From: an uncultured Oscillospiraceae bacterium
GTDB lineage: Bacteria > Bacillota > Clostridia > Oscillospirales > Oscillospiraceae
Assembly (NCBI GenBank): GCA_934567355.1
Contig: CAKTJC010000035.1
Span: 1 to 26,931 of the forward strand
DNA: 26,931 nucleotides
Reading direction: 5' to 3'
This document shows positions 1-6,669 of the stretch, in pieces. Made by a program: the position numbers and the translations under genes. How positions within the stretch are numbered: position 1 is the stretch's first letter; each line of letters starts with the position of its first letter. The notes beneath the pieces were generated by a model. That model was not told the origin of the DNA, searched no databases, and saw only the letters and a list, made by a program, of their open reading frames with translations.

Positions 1-21
1 AATCGTCATTTGTTTATCCAT
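1..21 (-). CDS. 5' end of a gene leaving the window (7 codons)
   Basis: An ATG at 19-21 on the minus strand reads MDKQMTI and stays open to the window edge. It lies downstream of a strong promoter (146-173) and an operator-like palindrome, so a regulated gene, possibly an autoregulated repressor, is plausible. No good ribosome binding site stands directly before this ATG. Nothing of the protein family can be seen. Confidence 0.3.
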
Positions 22-33
22 GGCTTTATTATA

Positions 34-93
34 TCACACTTGGCGGTATCTGGCACTTTTTTCTGTGCGGGATTGCCCTAAAACATTCTCCAT
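34..93 (-). CDS. Possible 19-codon leader ORF
   Basis: An ATG at 91-93 is preceded by AGGAGAGA at a usable distance and reads 19 codons (MENVLGQSRTEKSARYRQV) to a TGA at 34-36, just before the ATG of the next gene at 21. The good ribosome binding site belongs to this ORF rather than to the following one. It may be a translated leader coupled to the downstream gene, or the misread start of a gene with a frameshift. No known peptide family is recognised. Confidence 0.3.
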   Translation of the reverse strand: MENVLGQSRTEKSARYRQV

Positions 94-129
94 GATCGTT
101 ACTCTCTCCTAATTCTAAAAATATGTTAC

Positions 130-143
130 GCAACTCGTGTTGC
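130..143. promoter_or_regulatory. Operator-like palindrome GCAAC-N4-GTTGC
   Basis: GCAAC (130-134) and GTTGC (139-143) form a perfect palindrome around TCGT. They are nested in a wider inverted repeat, ATGTTAC (123-129) and GTAACAT (152-158). It sits at the expected transcription start just downstream of the -10 box at 146-151, where a TetR- or MarR-type repressor would act. The regulator is inferred, not seen. Confidence 0.45.
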
Positions 144-145
144 CT

Positions 146-173
146 ATTATAGTAACATTTTAAAATTTGTCAA
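146..173 (-). promoter_or_regulatory. Sigma-A promoter, consensus boxes
   Basis: On the minus strand TTGACA (168-173) and TATAAT (146-151) are both perfect consensus hexamers separated by 16 bases. It drives the leader ORF and gene at the left edge, with a predicted start near 139 inside the palindrome at 130-143. Confidence 0.75.
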
Positions 174-248
174 GTCCTTTCTCATCTATACCGTATCCCA
201 AAAGATTCACAGCCAGCACAGGACATTCGCGGTCACGCATAGATGGAT

Positions 249-1157
249 TCACACAATAAAGAGCAAAATACCAACGATGCAAATCAAACTAATTACTATG
301 GACATGGAATTAATTGCGCTGGAAAGTCCTGTGTCGCCGTCAAGTTCGCTGGTAAAGGCAGGAACAGCCGAGGAAATTGGACTCAGGGAGAGCATCACAA
401 GAGTTTTACGCACTTCTGCATCCAACGGCAGCAGAAAGAAACAGCCTAAAGCAGTCAAAACAGCCAAGCCATAACGGACGCATAACACTTTGGCGATCGT
501 GCGGATCTGACTTCTGTCGCCAGAAACTTTGAATCCGACACCCAGCATCAACATAGCCATGGGGGCGTTTGCATCTCCCAACAATCCGGCAAACTCTGTC
601 ACTGCCCCAGGAAGCTGAATATGAAGCAGTGTCAGCACAATCATCACAATATACACAACAAAAGGAACGGATTTGAGCAGGTCACGCAAAATTCTTGCAA
701 CAGAAAATTTTTCACCCCGCAACACCATGGCCGCTACACTGTAGGACGTTCCCAAACAAATAAAGGCATTTCCGGTATCGAAAAGGCTGGTTGTGATCAC
801 ACCGGCAGGCCCCAGGAACCCCTGTGCAAATGGCAGCGTGAAATTCCCGATGTTGTAGCCGGAGAGATTCAAAATATAGAATGCTTTTTCTGCTTTTCCC
901 TTTCCAAGGGAGAGAAAATATCCGATTCCAATATAAAAAACACCAAGTGCAAAACCAATGGCGCACAAAAGCAGCATGGAAGCAGTGATCTCTTTACCTG
1001 CAAAACTGTAAATAATAGAAGCTGGCAGCGTAATTTTCAAAACAATTTTTGCCAGGATACGAAAATCCTCTTCCTTGAAAAGTCCTACTTGCCGTAAAAT
1101 CCATCCTAGGAAAATAATTGCCACAAAGCAACCGGCTTTTGATAAAATTGCAGCCAT
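249..1157 (-). CDS. AEC family permease (auxin efflux carrier / malate permease type)
   Basis: A 302-residue, very hydrophobic protein with about ten predicted membrane segments, near the usual ~310 residues of the AEC (BART superfamily) family. The N-terminus (AAILSKAGCFVAIIFLGWIL, then a Lys-Lys-containing turn and LPASIIYSFAG), the mid-protein break NLSGYNIGNFTLPF and a C-terminal region with LSPISSAVPAF follow the family pattern. AEC proteins export or take up organic acids or amino acids by secondary transport; the substrate cannot be read here. The start at 1155-1157 has AGGGAT upstream and begins the first membrane segment directly; an in-frame start at 1229 would add a 24-residue non-hydrophobic tail and has no better support. 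It is a single-gene unit with its own promoter at 1300-1328. No clear terminator is visible after its stop. Confidence 0.85.
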   Translation of the reverse strand: MAAILSKAGCFVAIIFLGWILRQVGLFKEEDFRILAKIVLKITLPASIIYSFAGKEITASMLLLCAIGFALGVFYIGIGYFLSLGKGKAEKAFYILNLSGYNIGNFTLPFAQGFLGPAGVITTSLFDTGNAFICLGTSYSVAAMVLRGEKFSVARILRDLLKSVPFVVYIVMIVLTLLHIQLPGAVTEFAGLLGDANAPMAMLMLGVGFKVSGDRSQIRTIAKVLCVRYGLAVLTALGCFFLLPLDAEVRKTLVMLSLSPISSAVPAFTSELDGDTGLSSAINSMSIVISLICIVGILLFIV

Positions 1158-1299
1158 ATGTTCTATCCCTGCACTCTCTGAATTTTTTCGGTGAACATAT
1201 CCAATCTTTTGAATAGTCCCCGGTTTCACCGTGAGACCGGAGACCTCATGTATTTCGTATTCGTAAGCAGCCTTTTACACGCAAATTTTAACGATGTTG

Positions 1300-1328
1300 A
1301 TTGTAACATAGCGCATTATAATTTGCAA
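1300..1328 (-). promoter_or_regulatory. Likely promoter of the AEC permease gene
   Basis: On the minus strand TTGCAA (1323-1328) and TACAAT (1300-1305) are spaced by 17 bases, giving a leader of about 135 nucleotides to the ATG at 1157. The leader contains a short hairpin (CCGG...CCGG near 1222-1243). I recognise no riboswitch. Confidence 0.5.
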
Positions 1329-1792
1329 TAGAAAGCGCTAAAGAACCATTGGTCATATCATCCGCAGTCGAACAGCGGAGCCGTTGCCTCGCACTTCGCA
1401 ATTCGGGATACCTCAGTTAGAAACACGTTGTCAACTTTTGCTGATTTACTCAATCACTCACTAAATTGTCTCTTCCTTCATATAACAACTACTCATCTGA
1501 AAACTCCATAATCATACCTCCGGCGTTCGTACCAGAAAAAAGGAAGGAACCCCCGAATTAATCGTTCGTAGCTTAACGGCTGACCATTTCCCCAAATGAT
1601 ACGGCTTCAAAGGGGGGATCCCACATGGTATCCCCACATCTTTGAAACCTATATCCGGCGAAAAAATCTCGCTGTTAGCCCTTTCCGATATAGTCAGAGA
1701 TTCCTTACAATGCATCGATACGGCTGTTTATTTTGCAGAGTTTTCCTGCGTTAACGTGCATCCGTTGAAACGGGTGTATTCAAAATAGGACT
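1329..1792. other. Gene-poor stretch with possible eroded coding DNA
   Basis: No intact gene is seen. On the plus strand one frame from about 1502 to 1787 is open except for a single TGA near 1600 and ends in TAG. Part of it reads TPELIVRSLTADHFPK before the stop and ISLLALSDIVRDSLQC after it, which has protein-like composition but no family I recognise. A 67-codon minus-strand ORF covers the same bases (1512-1715) and lacks a ribosome binding site. A short hairpin lies at 1757-1780 after the broken kinase gene. The stretch may be debris from the same rearrangement that cut the kinase gene. Confidence 0.3.
1606..1646. repeat. Nested inverted repeat (41 bp)
   Basis: TTCAAAG (1606-1612) pairs with CTTTGAA (1640-1646). 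Inside, GGGGAT (1614-1619) plus CCA pairs with TGG plus ATCCCC (1630-1635), with one mismatch and a 2-base loop. No U-tract follows on either strand, so it is not a simple terminator. Function unknown. Confidence 0.5.
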
Positions 1793-2707
1793 TTACTTTA
1801 TCAGGCTTTGACTATCTCCCAGAATCATACGGACTGCTCCCAGCCAACCACAGTATTTCTTTTGACGAGTATCCACACCCATCTTCGGAACATAGCCGGA
1901 ATAATTAAGTAAAGAGAAAACTTCATCCGTAAACACCCCGGCAGTCAGGCCAGCCATATAGGCGGCTCCGATGCCGGACAGTTCTTCGCTGGAGGGGACA
2001 CGCACCTGAGCATTCAAAAGGTCGCTTTGCAGCTGCATCAGGTAGCCATTGCGGGTGGGGCCGCCATCCACCTGAAGCTGGCTTAGTGCCAGCCCCGTAT
2101 CCTTCTGCATAGCCTCCACTACGTCTGTAATCTGGTAGGCAATGCAGTCCAGCGCTGCCCGGGCAATTTCTGCTTTCCCCGTCAAGCGAGTAATACCACA
2201 GATCATAGCTTTGGCCTCATTGTCCCAGTAGGGCGCGCCCAGGCCGGTAAAGGCGGGCACCAGATAGGTAGTATCCTCCGGATTGGCAGACTCGGCCAGC
2301 GCCTGGGTCTCCGATGCCTTACACAGGCCTACGTCTTTCTCCAACCATCGCAGAACAGCTCCGGTATAGTTCAGGTTTCCCTCCATGACATAGTTGACCT
2401 CGCCCCGGAATTTCCAGGCCAAACTGGTTACCAGACCGTTCTGGCTCTCAATAGGAGCTGTTCCAATATTCATCATGATAGATGAGCCGGTACCATAGGT
2501 TGCCTTTGCCATACCGGAGCGCAGGCAGCCCTGTCCAAACAATGCAGCATGGGAGTCTCCCAGCACGCCGCAGATCGGAATTTTGCGGGGCAGCACCCCG
2601 TCGATATCCGTCATGCCGAAGCAGGCATCGGAAGATGCCACTTCCGGCAAGTCCGCTGGGTTCAAACCAAAAGCGGCACAAACACGTTCATCCCATTGCA
2701 GAGTATT
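1793..2707 (-). pseudogene. FGGY carbohydrate kinase (glycerol-kinase-like), 5' truncated
   Basis: This is the C-terminal ~300 residues of an FGGY kinase, most like glycerol kinase: NTLQWDERV at the break, then the FGGY_C domain with GVLGDSHAALFGQG, KATYGTGSSIMMN, LVPAFTGLGAPYWD, a VDGG motif (QVDGGPTRN) and a C-terminal GIGAAYMAGL. Full-length relatives are about 500 residues, so the N-terminal FGGY_N half (sugar-binding and part of the ATPase fold) is missing. The match runs exactly to codon AAT at 2705-2707 and the next codon in frame is TAA (2708-2710). An in-frame TTG at 2663-2665 could start a 290-residue fragment, but half an actin-fold kinase would not be active. The other side of the break is a truncated LacI regulator on the opposite strand, suggesting loss of the 5' parts of two divergent genes in one event. 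Confidence 0.85.
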
Positions 2708-3416
2708 TTACCTATACGGCTACGACAATCTAGAAGAGAAATTCAATGAACTTGCCGCCAGCGACAGCGCAGGCTTTATCTTCTTTGCCACTGAAATGGA
2801 ACAGAATGACATTCAGCTGTTAGAGCATTTCGACCGCCCTCACATTATTTTGGACAGCTATTTCCCCAAATACCATCACAACTATATCTCCATTGCTAAC
2901 ATGGAAGGAGCATATCTGGCCGCCCGACATCTGCTGGAGCATGGCCATCGGCGCATTGGCTACCTTGCCTCTTCTATCCGCATCAACAATTTTCACGAGC
3001 GCCGGGCAGGGCTTCAAATGGCTTTGGACGAATATCCGGATTGCACGTTGGAAGAAATCTTCATATCCCCTACCCAGGATGGCGCCTATCTGGACATGCG
3101 TGCCTACTTGGATGAGCATACCATGGACGTCACTGGCTGTTTTGCAGATAACGACATCATTGCTGTGTCCTGCATCCGCGCCCTGAAGGAGAACAACTAC
3201 CATATTCCTACAGACATTTCTATCACCAGCTTCGATGATATGCCCATTGCCTATTTCACCGCCCCCAAGCTGACAACAGTGCACGTTGCCAAAGAAACAC
3301 TTGGCCAACGGGCTGTAAAACGCCTGTGCGAACTGCTGGATAACCCTGAAGATCCCCCTATGCTGCAATCCATCGGTGTAACCCTTACCGAACGAGACAG
3401 CGTTCGCACGCTGTAA
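2703..3416 (+). pseudogene. LacI family regulator, effector domain only, 5' truncated
   Basis: About 237 codons match the periplasmic-binding-protein-like effector domain of LacI/GalR regulators: SAGFIFFATEM, GAYLAARHLLEHGHRRIGYL, GCFADNDIIAVSCIRALKE, ISITSFDDMPIAYFTAPKLT, then a GQRAVKRLCELLDNPE tail ending in TERDSVRTL. The helix-turn-helix domain, hinge and roughly the first 100 residues are absent, and recognisable sequence starts at VFYLYGYDN (2703 onwards). An ATG at 2583 is in frame, but the bases between are antisense to the kinase, so that start gives a nonsense N-terminus. Without its DNA-binding domain it cannot be a normal repressor. It lies 31 bp before the hydrolase operon in the same direction and was probably its regulator, divergent from the kinase. 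A misassembly in a metagenome would look the same. Confidence 0.85.
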
Positions 3417-3447
3417 ATCTACTTTTTATCTGAAAGGAGCCGTCACG

Positions 3448-4245
3448 ATGCAGGATTTTAGAATTACACGTATTGGCGAGGACATTTATCACATTCTGGA
3501 CAGCGGAAACTCTTCCTTTTATGTCGTGGAGGGGGCAGAGCGAGCCGCCGTCATTGACACAGGCATCACCCCTGGTGGGAAGATTTTGCCTGTTGTTCGT
3601 TCTCTGACACAAAAGCCTCTGTTGTTGGTAGTTACGCACGCCCACATTGACCATTTCCACCATATGGATGAATTTGAAACCGTCTATATGAGCCACCGGG
3701 AATTCCAGATGCCGGAAGATTTTCTAACTGGCATGATGGCTGGAAAGAATCTGGCACTGCATGACACCATCGATGTTAACACCGACGATGTCATTGACTT
3801 GGGCGGCAATGTCCTGGAAATTTGTGAGGTCCCAGGACATACTCCCGGTTCCATCGTGGTACTGGAGCATAAGGGGCAGCATCTGTTCACCGGGGACGCC
3901 ATTGGCAGCGGCATGGGCGTGTGGATGCAGGTCCCGGGAGCCATTTCCCTGGAAAAGTATTATGTAAGCTTGGTTAATCTGCTGAAATGGCTGATAGCCC
4001 GGGGCAGCCGGATGAAATTCTACGGTGGACATAACTACCAGATTTTTCAATCCACTCTGATTCCCGGCTACAACCCCTTGAATATGGGTCTTCTGTGTGA
4101 CCTGATCGATCTGGTTGATCAGGTAGTGCATGGAACAATTGTAGGTCGGGTAAGCAATGTAGACAAAACGCTCACTCTGGAACCGGCGCTCTATGCCAGC
4201 TTTGGTCGTGCCGAGTTACAATATGACCCTAACAATATTCGCTGA
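3448..4245 (+). CDS. MBL-fold metallo-hydrolase
   Basis: A 265-residue metallo-beta-lactamase superfamily protein with the complete metal ligand set: THAHIDHFHH at 63-72 (HxHxDH), His131 in VPGHTPGS, Asp150 in FTGDAIGSG and His195 in YGGHNY. It is cytoplasmic, with no signal peptide. The fold serves thioester, lactone, phosphodiester and other hydrolyses; the closest general type is the glyoxalase-II-like small hydrolase, and the substrate is not readable. GAAAGGAG lies 12 bases before the ATG. It opens an operon with a carboxylesterase (24-bp gap) and a nucleoside-hydrolase-like gene, suggesting successive hydrolysis of one compound. No promoter is visible directly upstream. The truncated LacI gene precedes it, so the operon may have lost its native control. 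Confidence 0.88.
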   Translation: MQDFRITRIGEDIYHILDSGNSSFYVVEGAERAAVIDTGITPGGKILPVVRSLTQKPLLLVVTHAHIDHFHHMDEFETVYMSHREFQMPEDFLTGMMAGKNLALHDTIDVNTDDVIDLGGNVLEICEVPGHTPGSIVVLEHKGQHLFTGDAIGSGMGVWMQVPGAISLEKYYVSLVNLLKWLIARGSRMKFYGGHNYQIFQSTLIPGYNPLNMGLLCDLIDLVDQVVHGTIVGRVSNVDKTLTLEPALYASFGRAELQYDPNNIR

Positions 4246-4269
4246 GTCCACCACTTAGGAGGTGCCTTC

Positions 4270-5556
4270 ATGCCATTACAATGTATTGCACTAAAAGAAG
4301 GATCGATTTGCGGGGAGGCACACGACGGGTATACTGTCTTTAAGGGCGTGCCTTATGCTGCCCCGCCGATAGGTGCATTGCGTTTTCTTCCGCCCCAGCC
4401 CGTCCAACCATGGGCAGGCGTATATGAGGCAAACCACTTTACGGCTGCCTGTCCGCAGCTTCCCCAGATGCCGGGGTCATTCTACGAAAAAGAGTTCTAC
4501 AGCACCCCGGAGCGGTGGCCACATCTGGATGAAGACTGCCTGTACCTGAACATCTGGACACCAGCAACCAGTTCCCAGGCTAATCTTCCTGTAGCGCTCT
4601 GGATTCATGGCGGCGCCTTTGACCACGGTTTCGGCCATGAAATTGAGTTTGACGGCGAGGTCTTCTGTCGGCGAGGCGTTATTCTTGTCACCATCAACTA
4701 CCGCGTTAATATTTTCGGCTTTTTCTGCCACCCATGGATGGGAGAAAATATGGATAACCTGGGCATCCGGGATCAAATTGCTGCCCTGACCTGGGTACGA
4801 GAGCACATCCGCGCCTTTGGCGGCAATCCGGATAACATTACCGTCTTTAGTCAATCCGCCGGCGCCATCAGTACCCAAACCCTTGTCAGCAGCCCGCCGG
4901 CAAAAGGTTTGATTTCCAAAGCCATATTCCAAAGTGCCGGCGGTTATGGTACCGGTTTAGCTGCTCAGAGCGAATCAGATGCCACCTCCTTCGGAATTGC
5001 CTTTGCCCAGTCTATCGGTGCCCGTTCTCTGGATGATCTGCGGGCTATTCCCGCCATAACACTGATGCAGAAAGCAATGTCCTTTGCCGAAATGTCCGGC
5101 GTTCCCCTGCCATTCGCACCGGTTTGCGGCACAGAAGTCCTCCCCGCTCCTTATGACGTATTGGCTCAAAAAGGAGATGTGGCAGACATTCCGTATATCC
5201 TGGGAGCCACCCGAAATGATATTCTGGCCACTGACAAATCCAACCCCATTCAATCCGGCTGCATTGCCTGGAGCCAGCTGATGGAGAAAATAAGGCGTAA
5301 ACCATCCTATGTATACGCTTTCCACCGTGCTCTGCCCGGTGACGATGCCGGTGCCTTTCATTCCTCGGAACTTCGGTATCTTTTCGGCACCCTGCGCCGC
5401 TGCTGGCGACCATTTACTCCGGAGGATGAAGTCCTTAGTGCCCGCATGACCGATGCATGGACACATTTTATGAAGTGTGGCACTCCAGATGACGACGGCT
5501 CTTGGCTGCCGTGCAGCAAAGATAATCCTTATGTGCAGATTTTCGACATTAGATGA
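4270..5556 (+). CDS. Type B carboxylesterase (alpha/beta hydrolase), short form
   Basis: A 428-residue member of the carboxylesterase/lipase type B family. Visible landmarks: FKGVPYAAPPIGALRF (24-39), EDCLYLNIWTP (88-98), oxyanion-hole WIHGGAF (111-117), nucleophile elbow FSQSAGA with Ser196, and catalytic His364 in GAFHSSELRYLFG. The acid is probably Asp317 in GATRND, where relatives usually have Glu. Two oddities: the elbow starts with Ser194 instead of the near-invariant Gly of GxSxG, and only ~47 residues separate acid and His, far fewer than in typical ~490-500 residue relatives, so a cap segment is missing. There is no signal peptide, so it acts inside the cell. AGGAGGTG precedes the ATG. 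Second gene of the hydrolase operon; activity is likely, the ester unknown. Confidence 0.88.
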   Translation: MPLQCIALKEGSICGEAHDGYTVFKGVPYAAPPIGALRFLPPQPVQPWAGVYEANHFTAACPQLPQMPGSFYEKEFYSTPERWPHLDEDCLYLNIWTPATSSQANLPVALWIHGGAFDHGFGHEIEFDGEVFCRRGVILVTINYRVNIFGFFCHPWMGENMDNLGIRDQIAALTWVREHIRAFGGNPDNITVFSQSAGAISTQTLVSSPPAKGLISKAIFQSAGGYGTGLAAQSESDATSFGIAFAQSIGARSLDDLRAIPAITLMQKAMSFAEMSGVPLPFAPVCGTEVLPAPYDVLAQKGDVADIPYILGATRNDILATDKSNPIQSGCIAWSQLMEKIRRKPSYVYAFHRALPGDDAGAFHSSELRYLFGTLRRCWRPFTPEDEVLSARMTDAWTHFMKCGTPDDDGSWLPCSKDNPYVQIFDIR

Positions 5557-5605
5557 AACTGAGCTTTCTCAGTTCACAACAAAGATAGACAAGGAGACTT
5601 CCCCC

Positions 5606-6520
5606 GTGAAAAACAGCAAACTTCGTTTCCAGGTTCCCGCAAAAAAGATGTACCGCATGATTGTGGATACCGATGCCAAAAACGAGGCAGATGATCAGTT
5701 TGCCATCGCTCATCACCTGATGACACCCATGTTCGATGTGAAAGGTATTATCGCCACTCATTTTGAGCACCGGGACGGCCCCGCCTACAACTCCCGCACC
5801 ACCATTGACGAAATCCAACTGGTGTTGAAACTGATGGGGCTTACCGATGAGTATCCCGTATATAGGGGCTGCGTCAAACCCTTGGACGATGAGACACACT
5901 ATGTAGAATCCGAGGGTGCCAGGTTTATCGTAGATGAGGCCATGAAGGACGATCCCATGCCTCTGGTCATCGGTTTGCAGGGTGCTATCACTAATCTTGC
6001 CTCTGCTTTGCTGATGGAGCCGAAGATTGCGGATCGGATCATCGCTGTATGGATCGGCGGTGACGAGTACCCCAATGGTGGGATGGAGTTTAACCTGAAC
6101 CAAGACATCAATGCCGCCAATGTGGTGTTCTCTTCCAAAGTGCAGCTGTGGCAAGTGCCCAAGAATGTATACAAAATGATGAACATCTCCCTGGCCGAAC
6201 TCCAGGCGCGGGTTGCCCCCTGCGGTGAAATCGGCGAGTATCTGTTCCGCCAAATGGTGGAACTAAACGACGCCTGTGGTGACCGTCCCTGGCCCCATGG
6301 CGAAACCTGGTGCATTGGCGATCAGCCCACCATTGGTGTCTTCCTGGAGGATAAGGAGCGTCACCATTACACCATCCGCAAGGCGCCGCGCGTTCGTCCT
6401 GACTGTACCTACGAGGAATGCCCAACCAACAGAGAAATCCGCGTCTACCACGCCATTGACGCCCGCTTGATCCTGGAGGATTTCTACGCCAAGCTAAAAA
6501 TCAACTACGGAAAAGAATAA
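5606..6520 (+). CDS. Nucleoside-hydrolase-like protein (IUNH fold)
   Basis: A 304-residue protein with the aspartate-rich calcium site of inosine-uridine nucleoside hydrolases near the N-terminus: MIVDTDAKNEADDQFAIAHH, then GIIATH, LVIGLQGAITNLASAL, and a GGDEYPNGGMEFNLNQDINAA segment corresponding to the family's second substrate- and Ca-binding region. The family cleaves the N-glycosidic bond of nucleosides; the DTDxxNExDD variant also occurs in distant members of untested specificity. I chose GTG at 5606 because AAGGAG (5591-5596) sits 9 bases upstream; an upstream ATG at 5477 lies inside the esterase gene, and ATG 5648 lacks a ribosome binding site. It follows the esterase by 49 bp, with a small hairpin (AACTGAG/CTCAGTT, 5557-5574) between. 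An esterase next to a nucleosidase suggests acylated nucleoside or glycoside breakdown (inference). Confidence 0.85.
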   Translation: MKNSKLRFQVPAKKMYRMIVDTDAKNEADDQFAIAHHLMTPMFDVKGIIATHFEHRDGPAYNSRTTIDEIQLVLKLMGLTDEYPVYRGCVKPLDDETHYVESEGARFIVDEAMKDDPMPLVIGLQGAITNLASALLMEPKIADRIIAVWIGGDEYPNGGMEFNLNQDINAANVVFSSKVQLWQVPKNVYKMMNISLAELQARVAPCGEIGEYLFRQMVELNDACGDRPWPHGETWCIGDQPTIGVFLEDKERHHYTIRKAPRVRPDCTYEECPTNREIRVYHAIDARLILEDFYAKLKINYGKE

Positions 6521-6530
6521 TTGTAAGCAA

Positions 6531-6589
6531 AAGACTCGCAGCAGCTGGATTTTGGGTAATCCAAAACTGCTACGAGTCTTTATTTTTTG
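6531..6589 (+). terminator. Terminator of the hydrolase operon
   Basis: AAGACTCG (6531-6538) pairs with CGAGTCTT (6573-6580), AGCAG with CTGCT, and TTTTGG with CCAAAA, separated by a C/A mismatch and a small bulge. A T-rich tract (TATTTTTT) follows on the plus strand. It starts 10 bases after the nucleoside-hydrolase stop codon and is the first hairpin of the repeated element at 6531-6630. Confidence 0.75.
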
Positions 6590-6630
6590 CAACTGAACCG
6601 CCGTGTATCGAACGACATGCACGGTATAGT
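6531..6630 (+). repeat. Two-hairpin repeat, copy 1
   Basis: Direct repeat of 12821-12920. It holds hairpin 1 (6531-6580) and hairpin 2, CCGTGTAT (6601-6608) and ATGCACGG (6617-6624) around a loop containing GAAC. The two copies share CTCGCAGCAGCTGGAT, AATCCAAAACT, TGAACCG and GAACG exactly, and the differences in the second half are nearly all transitions. Together the copies bracket the giant surface protein gene. Confidence 0.7.
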
Positions 6631-6632
6631 GT

Positions 6633-6663
6633 GAGAGGCCGACTGGATGCCAGTCGGCCTCTC
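6633..6663 (-). terminator. Perfect 14-bp hairpin after the surface protein gene
   Basis: GAGAGGCCGACTGG (6633-6646) is perfectly complementary to 6650-6663 around a 3-base loop. It lies 6 bases past the stop of the giant gene on the minus strand. No run of T follows on either strand, so it may protect the mRNA end or act as a weak or factor-assisted terminator rather than a classic intrinsic one. Confidence 0.55.
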
Positions 6664-6669
6664 GATCAA

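Noticed and set aside
2583..2702. ATG at 2583 as the start of the LacI gene
   Set aside because: The first ~40 codons are antisense to kinase codons and have no resemblance to a LacI DNA-binding domain.
5477..5605. Nucleoside hydrolase start at 5477
   Set aside because: It lies inside the esterase coding sequence. GTG 5606 has AAGGAG at the right distance.
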